Assembly (NCBI GenBank): GCA_030141605.1
Contig: JAQGDQ010000043.1
Span: forward strand, 825,501 to 889,500
Length of the DNA stretch: 64,000 nucleotides
Source of the DNA: Tubiluchus corallicola
Lineage: Eukaryota > Priapulida > Priapulimorpha > Priapulimorphida > Tubiluchidae
Direction: 5' to 3'
Positions 47,878 to 60,997 of this stretch are shown here, in pieces. Both the position numbers and the translations under genes were made by a program. A model generated the notes under the pieces. The model did not search any database. It saw only the letters and a program-made list of their open reading frames with translations, and was not told the DNA's origin. The first letter of the stretch is position 1, and each line of letters begins with the position of its first letter.

Positions 47878-49302
47878 CTGTTATAGTTTATAATAATAAC
47901 AAAGGAATAAATGCTCTTTATAATACAGTTGGTGAGATGTGTCAAGGACCCTGCACAAGGCGTAAACAGTATAAATTTTCAAATGCTATTACTTTACAAA
48001 ATAAAAAAGTAATTCTGTCTTATTCACTTTAATTGAGCAGCTCCCTTTAATTAAACCAGCATTTGTAATATAAATACAAAAGGGAGTTCACGGCAAAATG
48101 CAAAATGAACACGTGCGTTCCTTTTACACTGCTGAGGACTCATGCCTTTGCCTTAAATTTAGAAAAAAAAACACCGAGCCTGCATATATTACTTTCTGGC
48201 TTATAATAATTACCAATTTTATATCTATCGGTATATATATATATTTTATTAATTTGAATTATTGATTTGTTTTCATTTTTGAGATTTACCTGAAAATTAA
48301 AACTATAGAAACAATAAAGGTACGTAGTTTGAAGATTCATTGCAAATTTGCAATTAAGTTATGCACTATGCAAGTATGTTGACTTGATCTCTCATGAAGG
48401 TTGCTGCTAAAAGGAAAACTGTTATAATCAGGTTTGAAAGCGTTATGAGCACAATTTATTAGCTAATGAAGGCTTTTAGGATAAATTAATACTTTTATAA
48501 ACAAAATCAGATTGCGACTTAAGTACCCATTAATATTGTTTATAATCTTCATGCTTGACTCGGCAAAAACGGCATGGTAATACAGCAGTTAACCCAATAC
48601 TGGCAGCTAAAAGCTCCCTGGCAACACCAACTCAACATTGCGTTGCACAACACTTAGTAAGTCAATAGAATGCCATCATAACGTTTTCTCAAGGCGTTAC
48701 ACCAATGCGAGCAATTTGCAGGAGTACGCGCTTTTGTTATTTCACTACAGTGAACATATACATGTATAGCAAGATGAGATGACGACGTGCAATATGCATG
48801 CAGACATTCTATGGAAAACAGCATAAGTAGGCTTTCATTAGTAATACGTCAAGAAGCTATTATATTTTGCGCAATAATGGATTAGCTATTAGGACAGTCA
48901 TAAATACTCTAAACTATTAAAGAAAAATATAGAAACATTTAGAAAAAGTGCTGACAGTTAATGAATACATAATTACTGCATCTATCAAGCATTATTTTCA
49001 GAATTGCTGATAATCAACACGTAGTTTTCACTTTTTTACACAGAATGAAGCATTATCGTGAGACATCCCTATGGTATCCAGTCTTCTTCAAGGGTGTGCA
49101 ACGTATGAGAGGTCTATCAGATATAGTATCATTGTGTGACATGATTTACAACAGCTATACATTCTTTTAACATTTTACTGTAATTATTCATTGAAGTGGC
49201 TGATTGCAAAGAACCCAGCTGTATTGCCATTTATGCAAATGACTAAATGGTCTATAAAATAATTTAATATGTACAAAAAATTTTCTCCACTTTATACAGG
49301 GT

Positions 49303-49478
49303 CTACCGATATTGCTGGAGTAAACGTTTTGATTCTTCTGATGCTTGAACTGTATGCACACTTACACGTGTAGAGGGTGATGCACTGCTAGTACGATAGG
49401 AAGGTGATCGACTGGTCGGTCGTCCGGTCGATCCTATTTGACTACACAGCTCTGACACAACAAGCTCTTTTTTTCTCT
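49303..49478 (-). CDS. Orphan terminal coding exon, Ser/Arg-rich C terminus
   Basis: An open exon begins after a pyrimidine-rich acceptor (ATGTTATTAG) and reads ERKKELVVSELCSQ..., then a Ser/Arg/Thr-rich low-complexity stretch (GRPTSRSPSYRTSS) and a helical end ESKRLLQQYR before TAG; 57 residues. It needs a donor exon ending in phase 1. The 50650-50588 exon of the neighbouring membrane-protein gene ends in phase 1, so splicing directly to this exon would skip the transmembrane exon and give a soluble isoform (ISAEE-K-RKKELVV). It may equally be the last exon of a separate gene. I do not recognise the sequence. Confidence 0.5.
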
Positions 49479-49854
49479 CTAATAACATATAAAATAAAAG
49501 CATCTTATTATGTTTTGATACATATGAAGCTGATCTGCTTCATATGAAATCAATACCTAATACAAATCTACCAGATAAATAGCACATATAGACTTTAGCC
49601 AACTGTATTCTCTGTTTACTGTAACTTAATGTGAGTTTAACTGGTGAACGCTGTCACGTTTTGAGTTGAATTTTGTTGTCTTGGACATTATAAGCGAACC
49701 TAATATGGATTTATCTGGTAACCACTGTTAGTTGCTGATTTGAAATCATTTGCCTTGGATAGGTATTGTAAAGGAACTAAATATAATTTTGCGACTTTCG
49801 TCTCATAAATGCATGTAAACCCGGCTTCAACTCTTACGGAAACATGTTTGATTC

Positions 49855-52568
49855 TCAAGAGAATGCACCTGCATCTGTTTTAGGTGTCACTTTGACATTT
49901 CTCTCAGAGTGTAAGAGTACATCTTCATCTGCATCTTTTTTCCTTTTATGCGATTTCACTCGTCTCCAGTGACCAGCGAAGAAGAAGTTTAAAGATTCCA
50001 CAGCCAGCAAGCACGTCAACAACATTATCAGGATTATACCAATAAGCAACAGAATGTTTTGCTTCTTTTCAAACTGTGCAACTAAAAGAAAACGTGCAAA
50101 GATAATTTTATTGGACAGATCTGCTGTGTTGAAAAGAAAAGACCAATATTTTGGTGCTTATGTCTTACATGACTAATAATAACAGTTAGTTATAATTAGA
50201 ATAATAACTAATTATAATAATATAGTTCTAAAATAATATTATGTATTTAAATTAGCCATATGTACATTTTAAAAAGGAAGTTTTCATTTCTGAAGTCATA
50301 AAGTGTACATTGATTAATATGATTAAAGAATAATACTGTTACAGTATGTATTTACAATATACACGTATGTCCATAGTTGTAAAGAGAGACACTAATTTCT
50401 ATTACTTCACTTGTAATTTCTCTATGAGGCGAGGGAATAACAATGTGTGGTCTATTACGAAATCAGACAACGACGGGCGTGATAGTTAATGTATAGGCGA
50501 ACACTAAGAAAACTGGTTGTGGGTGATCTAATTTCCTTCAACTGACGTAAATTGCAAACACTTTTTGTTACCGACTCTGTTACTTACTTTCTTCAGCAGA
50601 AATACGCAGTGATTGAAAGTTTCCTAGAACTTCAAGCTTTGCTTTATAATCTATTTAGAAAATAAACACATTCATTTCTTAATGTGTTTATGCAAATAAT
50701 AGTAGGTAAGCAAGTAAGTAAGTAAAGGTCTTTAATTTTTATGAAAAAATTCCATTCTCCACAGCTACTTTACAATTAAGAAGTTATTAATATAAATTGA
50801 GAACAATATTTAAACATGCTAATTTACATTTTAATTTAAAATAAAGCTGCTATGTATGCCTGCTAATAAACTTACAATACATCAAATAAGAACTTTGACT
50901 AAGACAAATATTTGGGTACTAAAATATGTATAAAACTGAGAACATTTTTTGTATTGAATGAATTTAAAAGACAATAAAACCAAAAAAGAGCAGTAAAAGA
51001 TAAAATATTAATAGTCTTCTATATATCTATTTATACAAGTATTAGTTTTGCTTTTTGTCTTTAATCTGGGTCTAGAAAACAAACACTTTCTGCATCTAAG
51101 ACGTTCCATTTTTCAGGCAGCAGATTATGAAGTGCATGACTGAACAGAATATATTATACAGCTTATATATATAATATATAAGTAAAAATATATAAAGCAT
51201 TATTATAATTATTTTTTCAAGATTTAAGATTGTCTATTTCAATATTGTAATTACATGAACCTTAACTATTATTAAACCAAATAATTGTGCTTTTATAAAA
51301 AAGAACTTCATTATTCATTTTGTTGGTTTAGTAAGTCGAAATTGTTTCATGGAAACTGTGTCTTTGGATTTTTTAAGATTCAGTAGCAGCGTGTGAGGAC
51401 CAAACCACTTTCCAATTGTGATTTAGTTTAACTATATACTCCACAATAGCCTTTTCCGTACACTAATAAAGTAAGCCAGTGCACTATTAAGCACATTTTG
51501 GTGAAATTGGAGTAGGGAAAAGTGTTTCTCTGCTCAACTTTTTGATACTTTCAAGTTAAATCCCCAACAGCCATCACACTTATCTAGTTGTAACTAATTT
51601 AGTGGAAAGTAGCAAGCTTACCTTCACATGCGTAATGTGGAACATCAGGATGGCAGCGAGGTTCTAATGAAAAATCACTTAATGTGGAATTTTTCAAAGT
51701 GCAATAAGCACTGCATTCATAACATATGTACTGGACCTTGTCACAGAACTGAAAAAAAGAGCATTTGAATTAGGCATATATATATATCACATAGCATCAA
51801 CAAAATTATCGTTCAACAATGTGGTTGCGTTAGGATTCTTATACAATTTAAGGAAAACCTTAATCCTGGTCCATATTTTATGCAACATTATTAAAAAGAC
51901 GTGGCACCAGAAACGAATAATTAATTATTGGGTCGGAAAATTTGTATATAAACTCTACGCATAAGGTTTCTTGCTTCCATCATATATTCCTCTTATCATT
52001 TATGTTATTAACTTATTTTTTTCAAATGAACTTGTAATTACATAAAAATCCTCATTTTTAACACACCACAGGCGCTTATTGAACCGCATGCTATATATAA
52101 GTATAATACTGATAATGCTGTAACCGTCCTTGTCTTGGGGTGAGCTTCTGTTCAATGAACGTATAGTGAGGACAGACCTGCTGACACCAAAACATAACAC
52201 TCTCGCGCCGCTCGGCGAAAGCGGAGTAGGGCGCTATTTTTGTACCCGATGAGGGACTCTATAATTCTAACAAATGCTCATTAAATTAATCTTGCTCCGA
52301 TTAATTTTCGTCCGGTTTTGGAATGCATGAGACTTTTAGAGCAGCTAAGTTTAATTATTAACGTAACTAGAAATGACTCTGTAGAAATCGCAATTTTTCT
52401 CTGTTGCGTCTGTAAACCTACACGCATTCGATGTTCTTAATTTGGTGCATATGAAATACATTCCCAATGATAATATTAGCTATAATTTACTAAGAAGCTT
52501 ACATTATACGCAGAACAGAACGTGTGTCCACAAGGTTTAAGCCACGTATGGAGCACATCACCTGGCAT
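49855..52568 (-). CDS. Small single-pass membrane protein with eight-cysteine ectodomain (BCMA/TNFR-like?), 4 exons
   Basis: Exons, minus strand: 52578-52503 (first ATG at 52568), 51748-51622, 50650-50588, 50081-49855. Borders are AG/GT and phases fit, giving about 160 residues if the 52568 ATG is used. Eight cysteines lie at 13, 18, 24, 31, 34, 38, 54 and 63. The stretch CSAYNFCDKVQYICYECSAYC has the spacing C-x6-D-x5-C-x2-C-x3-C, which matches the ligand-binding module of BCMA as I know it. An NST N-glycosylation site is at 42-44, a juxtamembrane helix at 66-93, a transmembrane segment at about 95-113 (ILLLIGIILIMLLTC...), then a 47-residue tail with a basic stop-transfer patch (RRVKSHKRKK). 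No signal peptide was found: either it lies in an upstream exon not recognised, or this is a type III receptor, as BCMA is. The exon chain is well supported; the TNFR reading is tentative. Confidence 0.65.
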
Positions 52569-52578
52569 GGTATTTTGA

Positions 52579-55500
52579 CTAGAAACTCATCATCCAGATT
52601 TCGCAAAGAATATTCCTCTGTCGCTCTTACAGAAGCTGAAACTTCCGTTACATGAAATCTGTAGATATTGGCACAGGATCCATCAATATTTGTGGGAATC
52701 CATGGATCAATTTAATTCGTCCACCGCAAGCCCCCAGTTACGCAGTAATTAAACATCTGAAAAAAATGTGCATGCTTGAACAAAGGTCGATGCTTCGCTT
52801 AGTTGATCGTCTTGCAGAATGTCTAACCTAATAACCTAGATTAAAATTTTGTGTATTGACACGACTCCAGCTGATGTAATTCTCGCGCACATAGGTAATA
52901 ATTTATTAAGCTGACAACTAAAAATGCACGTGTCGGCTTTTTAATTAACTGCCACCATTGCACTGCACTAGCACACTAGATTTACAATTAAAAATAAGTT
53001 TTGTCACACAAAATAATTAGATGCAACGCCATAAAGACAGTTCAAGCACGTGTAACACACTAGTCCGCATATCCCACACTGCAGGTAACTGAACTTATTC
53101 AAAGAAGCAGCAATGAAAGATGATATAACGCGTTCAACGTTATTGACTTTGATTACAGATACCTGGGAAAACTGCAAAGCCGAAGAAAGATTCGCTGTTG
53201 TTTGTTTAGACAGGCTTCGTAAAATTAGTTCATTCCTTTATTTCATGAAAGACACCTCATTATAGCTCAGAAAAATACAATTGGGCGCAATGCGACGTAA
53301 AATAATTTTTCCCGGATTGTAGTGCGAAACTTTTATGTAAAGAAGCGCTTACTTGGCATCCGACGTATGTGTTACGCGAACGCGGAATACATAAAATCGG
53401 TTTAGATTGTTTTCAATGCCCCCGTTTAACAGAGCTGCTTTATTCGTTATTTTTTCTGCAGCTAATTCCTACTGATTTTATACACAGCTATTCCGCAGGT
53501 GGATAAAGCATTTCGGATGCCAGGTAAATGCCTCTTTAGGCTGCAAATTGAAACGTAGTCAACAAACGAATGTGGTTGTAAAATCGTAAATTTTAAAGAT
53601 TATGGATGATTAAACAAGCCAAAAGTCTGCGACTGCAAAAGTAGAAACAAAACAATATTTTACTTCAAGTGTTACAACATATGGGCGTTTACTTACGAGA
53701 GCGTGTATTACTTATACACGTGCGGCCCACTCATGTCTGCATAAGTGCATTTATATTTCTTCATTACTGACAAAAATTATAGGTTTCCGCTTTCAAATGC
53801 AACCGTTTCATTCGCTTTGGTTGGGGACAAGAAGTCACTCTCCGAAATATGGGACGCGTAGGCCTCCAGTCGCTTACTGTGCAAGTGTGTTAAGGGAGTT
53901 ATTCCATAACTTACCGAAATTCTCACATTGTAACGTTGTGTCACATTTTTTATTCACCCTAATTTTACCAACTTACTGCTTTTTAATAATTAAGTATCAG
54001 TTCCCATGGTTTCAGCGTTTACATCTCTACTGCTGGTAACGCCTATGATAAAATTATTTTAATATGTGTGACGTCATATTACGGCTATTTTCGCAACCCT
54101 GGCGACGGAGCGTCCAGGGTTCTTTACATTCGCATGACCTGTGTAGCAAAGAATGTAGAAAATTCGCAAAGCTCTATGTGCACAACCGAGCATGCTTTTC
54201 ATTATAGTACACGTGCAGTGTTATTATAGTAATTACACATTTTTACACTGGCACTTTTACGTACACAGTGTGCGTTGTTATATGACGTCACAGGTGACAC
54301 TTTCTTTACTGTGTTGTAGTTATGAAATTTCTCTAAGCCGGGCAGACTTGTCAAGGTCATCGATTAATTATTAATCTCAATTTTAATCTAGCAAAGAACA
54401 CGGCAAAGTAAACTTGAGATTAAAATGACATTAATATTATTAATTCGGATGTAGGTTAATACATTACCTTTTTTAAAATTTACTTTCATACAATCACAAG
54501 TTAATTTTTTAATTGCACTAATATTGCGCTCAGTAGTAATTACATTACACCTATACACTTTAGAAGTAGGCCTAATTAATGACGACCAGACAGTTCTTAA
54601 AGTGTATTTATTTAGCAAAGGAGTTTCATGGTGAGCAGAACAAGAAACAGCTAGGAGGTCTGGGAGACTGCTGTAAGCTGCACTGTTGGGGACCCGGGCT
54701 TATATTTTCATTGATTTTAGGCTTTTGAGACCTTTAATGGTCGAAAAAAGGTCAGTTTAGTAAGCAATTTTTCAACCGTTTTTCGCCATTAAGGGTACTA
54801 AATTTAGGAGTTAATTCAAAAACAGCAATTACCTTTCAATCAGTGAATTAAGTCGTTTTCATCCACTAGATTTTATACATTACACAGTATAAGTCTTGGC
54901 CAATTCAAACCATTTATCCGCGAGGAATCAGTGAGCAAAAAATACAGCAAGGTGCACTAACTCCAATTTACATGTTGACTTACTTCTGCCACAGACAATC
55001 ACGTGTCTCACGCCAACAGATTACAGCTAAATTTTCTTGACGTAACTTTTCAAGTCTGAAATAAGTTAGAAGGCGATAAAACGAGTTAACTAATTATTCT
55101 TGTGCACAACTTCTCAAGAAGCTTCTTTCTTTTTCTTTTCTTTTGAAATTTTTCTTTTCTGAAAAATTGCAACAACAATGAGGTAGCCATTGTTATTGTC
55201 TACAGTTCAATTTTGTTGACTGAAAGACGAAAATTGTGCTACTAACTTATGTTTCAGACAAGCTTATAGATAATTAAATGGCGAGAAAACTAAACGTGTG
55301 ACCCGGCGAGACATTGTTTTTTCTTTAGATGCAGGGTCTGTAACTTTAGGTTCCGGTCCTGCGACCCTGACAGACCCAGCACACTTTAAGCACTGCGTAC
55401 TGAGTGCTGAAAAATAACTTTATAAGGGTGCCTTGTTAGTGCCAACATTCCATGCAGTATATAAATTTCTTTTATTAATTTGATACTATTATAGACCTGA

Positions 55501-57483
55501 AATTACTTGTTAAAGATGACCATAAGCTAAACTACTAACAAATTCAAAAGACAATCAAATGCAGCTTAACAAGAATAGCTGCGTAACAAGAGCAACAATA
55601 TCTATAACTCAGCCAATTATAATTTTATATTGAACTTTCATGGTGAATAAAATAGGCATAAAATGTACAGTAAAAATAAATACTTTGTAAGATTTTTCAT
55701 TTAATCACTCACTCATTGTGCTTATATAATTATACTATCATAGCTTGTATTGTTTTCTGACAAAATGTGTGTTACAGCCCACAGATGGCGGCCAGGTAGT
55801 GTAGTGTAAAATGCGTTCTGAATTCTTTAGATTGTGTGTATTGTTTTATTGTTTATTAATCTGTCAAAAAATATCCATCCGTTGGACAATAAACATGTTG
55901 AGAAAATCCAATAATTGTGAAGTTGAAATGTTTAACTTGCCTACAATTTTTGTTATGCTATGTCAAATATTTGATTTTAAAGCAAAATAACCTGTTTCTT
56001 TCTACCAAATTAAAATTTTCAAAGTTTTATATACTTGGAAATATTTCACTTAGTGCTGTTTAAACTAGAGCAAGCGAATGCCTCCAGTAGTGCCCAACCA
56101 TAATTTCTTCTGCACACAAAGCTAAGCAGCATTTGATGGATAGAAGAACAATGGGAGACAGCAGTAAACTACATAGTGTTTTGCCTTTGTGCCAAGAATA
56201 TTGATGCACTATAGCTATTTTTAGTGTCTGTTATCTTTGAAGATAAGCATTATGAGCTGATAATGGTTATTGTAGGAAAAAGATCAGTTACAGCTGATCA
56301 GAATGAATGAAAAAAACTAGAATTACATTTGCCTTTGATCGACGCTATATATTTGATCTATATAAATTATGTTCATTTTTGTAGCAGAAAAGATCTTTGG
56401 TTGAATTCTCCATTAGACCGCATGAAGAACATACTGCCTTTTATGTAGATGCCCTATAGTGATGGCCGAGGAGTTATAAAGTCAATCATGTGACTCATTT
56501 CATCTCCAATCTGATTCTGAATTATCAATGATGTCTTGCCTCTTCTAAATTACTTAGAGATAGGGTCTTGGAAAATGGTGTTTGCTTTCGCTAGAGTGAA
56601 TGATGATAAGCGCCGTAATCCATTTTGGCACTGTTTCAAAAGCGGAGGTACATGTCACTATTTTGTTTGCAATTAGGTTGTCGATTCAGAGTTTGCAAGT
56701 TTGTTTTACAAAAAATAATTCTAATAGTGATTTTTTGTTGGAAATGAAAGTGGGGAAATTTCGTCATGTTTGTCTCACATGCATTGTAAAAAATATTTCG
56801 TGGCTACCTGTGTTTTCATGATTTTGTAGCTACTGCAATGACACGTTTGTGTTTGTGATTGGTGCGACACTTTGCTAACTGTGAAAACTGTTACTAAACT
56901 CTTATCTTAAGACTACTAATTCCACTGTAGGTTTTTGTAGTGTCACTATTACTGGAACATCAGAACCTGCACTTCCACTAGCTTTTTTCTTGATAATTTG
57001 TGACTACTTTGAATGCAGTACAGTAAAGTGTACAACAAGTATACCAACTATTGAAAGTAAAAGGTAAATAACTACATTTAATATTACCTCAGTAGTTATA
57101 CAATCAGTGTAATGGTATTAGCTTATAACAGCCTAGCGCCGTCTATTGTGAAGCATGTCAGCTATGCATCTTCTACTGTCCACTATTGTTTAATATTGAT
57201 TGTATCTTAATCTAGTAATTATTGTATAATGTCAATAAAACAAGTAAATGTCATAATTAAATAGTCCTTTAAGAATAAAATGCATAATAATTTTTGGTTA
57301 AACAGTTCAATACTAAGTTACTAACAGTTATGATTCTCTAGTTTTTTACTTCAGCACAGTGTACTCACTTAATAACTTACTGAAGAATGTGGATCCTTGC
57401 GAGTGGATAGTTCATTAGACGATTGAAATATTATTGTATGTACAGTTTTTTAGGGCACTACCTTATAAATAATTGGCTGTACA
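52579..57483. other. Divergent intergenic region between the membrane-protein gene and RNF185
   Basis: Presumably includes 5' exons and promoters of both genes. Visible items: a possible TIR pair at 53350-53524 (TTACTTGGCATCCGAC and complement TTACCTGGCATCCGAA, no clear target duplication), and a CAACCCTGGCGACGGAGCGTCCAGGGTT hairpin near 54095. No coding exon with family similarity. Confidence 0.5.
53348..53525. mobile_element. Possible small MITE
   Basis: About 15-bp inverted ends, TTACTTGGCATCCGAC and (complement) TTACCTGGCATCCGAA, lie 178 bp apart. No convincing target duplication was found. Confidence 0.35.
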
Positions 57484-60001
57484 ATGGCAAGTGCAGCAGA
57501 GCCAGGTGAGAAAAAAGACAAGGAAGAAGAAAAGACAAATGATGGAGCATTTGAATGCAACATTTGTTTAGATACTGCTAGAGATGCAGTCGTCAGCATG
57601 TGCGGTCATCTTTTCTGGTAAGTTTAGCACTATATTTCGTTCTGTTATTTGCATTACTATTACATCGCCCACTAACAACTGCATCTATTGGTTCTTCTGA
57701 GGCCTTAAGTGTTTGATTCAAACAGGCCTTGCCAGAGTTGGAAATCCTTCCTTTATTTAAAACCATAGGTGTTGATAGAGATAATCCTACTGCTCATAAT
57801 TTATTTGTGTGTGCAGTAGTACTTATTAATACTTATCTGTAGACAAAGGGTAAAAATAATTGAAAATACATAATGAAGTCAAACATACGATCGCATTTGG
57901 ACTATGAGATTGCAGTCAAATTGTGCTAAATATGTTAAATTACACATTACTAATAACACCCAGATATTTCATTTGTTTGCTTTATGATGTAAATGTATAA
58001 TCAGTTATCATTAAGTGAGACAAGCATTTACACTTAGATAATTATTCTTTTGTATCAGTTTCATCAGAGCATAACTTTAAGTCATAGATTTTTGTTTATA
58101 TTTTTTTTTATTTGAACATATTTATTCACATTTTCATTTCTTATATTTAGCTCCATGTTCTTTAGGATTTAATTCCATAAAATCTTAATTTAATCATGGC
58201 TTCACTTTTGGTTTCATTGCTTTTTCTAATTAAAGTTTTTTTACTTCTTTCAAATGTTATTATCATTGTTTTTTCTTATCAATCCTTTGTACAGGCATCT
58301 TATTTGCAACACATTTCTTGCCATTTTGTTAATTGCCATCAGAATAATTGAGTATTAGTTTTTTGTTTTTAATTATTTTTGTTATTGGCTTCGTACCAGC
58401 TTCTTTTAGCATACCTAATAAATTATTCAATTTCTTCTGCTACCAAATTTTCTTTTTTTCATAATATGTTGTTAAATGTTGTCTCTTATAAATATTGTTA
58501 TTGCATTTTTGCACACTAGCTTAGTACAACTTAAGCAATATATTTTTTTTGTATAATACAAAACAGAGTAGGATGGCACATTTATTAATGTTTCAGCTGG
58601 CCATGTTTGCATCAGTGGTTAGAGACTCGTCCCAACAGACAGATGTGTCCTGTTTGCAAAGCTGGTATAAGCAAAGAAAAGGTTGTACCTTTATATGGCC
58701 GAGGGAATACAAAACAAGAAGATCCTCGTGAAAAAGTTCCTCCTCGACCACAAGGGCAACGACCCGAGCCAGAAAATACTGGGGTAAGTAGATAGTATTT
58801 TAACAAGTTCAATTCAGATTATTGGTCGAGGGACTTACTGTACTCATGAAGTCGAAAAACTTGGAAAAACTGGCAGAGCCTTCTAAAGGCTTATTTCCAA
58901 AATGAGATTATTGCTGCTGCCTTCCAGTTATGGGACAAACCTTTAATTTCTTCTAATTGAGCTGCTGCTGACCTATTAATAACAACACACTTTAAATAAC
59001 AAGATATTGTTGTTTCTGCCATGTGAAAGGTCGTGAAATCACAAACAGAAGCATAAGTTAGTAATTTTGTATAATTTGTTGTTCTGGTAATAGAGGTCAA
59101 TACAAAATGTTTCTGTTTTTAGTCCTGACACTAAATGGACTTCAGTTATCCAACAATCAGTCATGGAAAAAGTAACTATTTGCCTTCATTTATGATGTTG
59201 GGATCTTTTATAAAAGATTAGGATTTTTCTGTGTTTATTCTGCTTATGATTTTTGTTTAAATTTGCTCTGTATATTTTAATAGTTTTGTGCCGTCTCAAT
59301 TAGTATGATTGTGAAATCACGTGTAGTTCCGTTTGACACTGTAAAATTTGGAGTTTTACTTTATTGTTTCATCGTCAATGAACTTTTCATAAGATATATT
59401 CACAAAATCCAAATGCAGTACTACCACTTCATCGTTACTGTAGGCAGAAATATGCTATGTCTGAGAACATTCATTAGTAATACCATTAGTAATAAAAAAT
59501 TTTTAGGCAGTTTTACGTGTTTGTTTTTCCTCAGCCATTTCACGGTTTCAATTGGGGTGGAGATGGAGGATTTCAAATGTCTTTTGGGATTGGTGCATTC
59601 CCTTTTGGGCTTTTTGCTTCAACTTTCAACTTTGGTAATCCTCATCAGAGAGTACCTCCACGTAAGTGTAACACAACATAACATTGCAGATATGTTGTTT
59701 CTCTTATTGCTTAGGCTGTTGTAAGAAATTACATTTCGAACTCATAGTTATGAAAACTCTGTGCAGTTTAGCTCTCAGTCAGTTATCCAGTTTCTGAGGT
59801 CTCATTTAAGGCTATTTCTGTGTTAATAGTTTGTTTGATTGGTATACATTATTTAGCATCTTTTTGTCATTACTTTACAGATTATTTATTGATTTAATTT
59901 CAGCACAGCCAGGGACTCCCCAATATGAAGAGGAACATTTCCTTTCCAAATTATTCCTCTGGGTAGCAATATTGTTCATTTTTTGGTTATTGATAGCATG
60001 A
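57484..60001 (+). CDS. RNF185: RNF185-type E3 ubiquitin ligase (ER membrane RING protein), complete, 4 exons
   Basis: RNF185 and its paralogue RNF5 are tail-anchored RING ligases that ubiquitinate misfolded or regulated ER membrane proteins for ERAD. Exons: 57484-57617, 58597-58783, 59535-59661, 59904-60001; phases 2, 0 and 1 join to 181 residues (human RNF185 has 192). An acidic/lysine-rich N terminus is followed by a C3HC4 RING: C25, C28, C40, H42, C45, C48, C62, C65, with the family motifs CGHLFCWPCLHQW and [20 protein letters not shown]. Next are the [12 protein letters not shown] linker, the [13 protein letters not shown] segment, the [17 protein letters not shown] motif, and a C-terminal hydrophobic anchor ending WLLIA. 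The RING is split by intron 1 inside codon C45. An in-frame TAA at 57466 fixes the start. RNF5 is the only close alternative; the FGIGAFPFG and linker regions favour RNF185. Confidence 0.95.
57618..58596. other. RNF185 intron 1
   Basis: Interrupts the RING inside codon C45. T-rich; nothing else recognised. Confidence 0.7.
58784..59534. other. RNF185 intron 2
   Basis: Nothing recognised. The 139-codon frame at 59305-59724 is a shadow of exon 3 extended into introns. Confidence 0.7.
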
Positions 60002-60478
60002 TATATAATCTTTTCTGCATTGTACACTATATTTAAGCTCAAGAGAAGAGTCTAATACACAAAAATTTTTGTACTGACGGATTGGTGGAAATTGTGCACT
60101 ACCTCTTACATATCATGGGATTACAATTTGCACGTTATATCAAGAGAAAAGCATGTTTATTGTGAAAAGCCTGCAATGCTGTTCTTTTTGTGCACCAGAG
60201 ATTAAGAATATGTTACCTAAAAGACAGCATAATTGATCATCTTCATAAGGCAGGCTTCACAGTGACACTAGCCATTTATGGACTAAAACCTTTCATTTGA
60301 AATGCTTGCTCTGATAACTGGTAATGGCCGTACCTTACTAAATTCTGCTGTTGTTCTACTGAGTGAGCAAAATGTGTGTTGAAGAGTTGAGGAATTTCTC
60401 GTAGTTGAATTAATGATCTTCTAGTTTTAAAAACTCATATCTCTTCATACATTAATCTGGTGAAACCTTACATGAGTA

Positions 60479-60997
60479 CGGTAAACTATGTCTAACTCAA
60501 ATACCTCGGGACCGGAAAATTTGTTCGAGTTATGCAAAAGGACGAGTTAGATGATGTTCGTAACAAAACAAGAGTCACTCATCAATGCCGTACAGTATGC
60601 TAGTAACACCACAGCCAGTGAAAATGACAAACTGAGCATTAATCGAATATCAAACAACAGTTTTATGAATAATCAAAAATAAAATGACTGGTCCACCTCT
60701 ATTGTAGTCTGAGTAGCATGGTTAATAGAACTCGCCTGTAATAATATTGTGATCTACATTAAGTCACGTTCATAAAGCCTTGTGTGCAATGTTCTGCTAA
60801 GGTAATACAAGAAACCTTAGCATTTTTGCTAGGAGGCTGTTCGAGATAAGTCAGATTCTTAAGAATTATACTTGGAATTTTGGTTTGAGTTACGCGATAA
60901 TTTGAGCTATGCAATGTTTGTTAAAGTGAAAGGGAAAATCTGTTCTGCGAGATCTGTTTGAGATATGCAAGATTTCGAGTTGTACGTAGTTTATTGG
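60479..60997. mobile_element. pogo/Tigger-like MITE, about 520 bp
   Basis: Inverted ends CGGTAAACTATGTCTAACTC and (complement) CCAATAAACTACGTACAACT. Both continue with CRAAAT, and repeated GAGTTA/GAGATATGC motifs occur inside. A TA precedes the left end; the right TA is one base off. The composition resembles CAGTAAACTNCGTCTAACTCG-type Tigger MITEs known from many animals. Confidence 0.6.

Larger units (their letters stand above)
43535..49302. other. Intergenic or intronic region
   Basis: Contains two weak minus-strand exon candidates (44883-44946, 47730-47877) and a TA microsatellite at 48231-48245. Nothing else is recognised across 45,000-47,700. Confidence 0.5.

Noticed and set aside
53797-54039. 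80-codon plus-strand open frame
   Set aside because: No family resemblance, and no splice or promoter context ties it to a neighbour.
54080-54120. Structured RNA around CAACCCTGGCGACGGAGCGTC
   Set aside because: A short perfect hairpin (ACCCTGG/CCAGGGT) alone does not support a named RNA gene.
59305-59724. 139-codon plus-strand open frame
   Set aside because: It overlaps RNF185 exon 3 in another frame and runs into both introns; it is a shadow.
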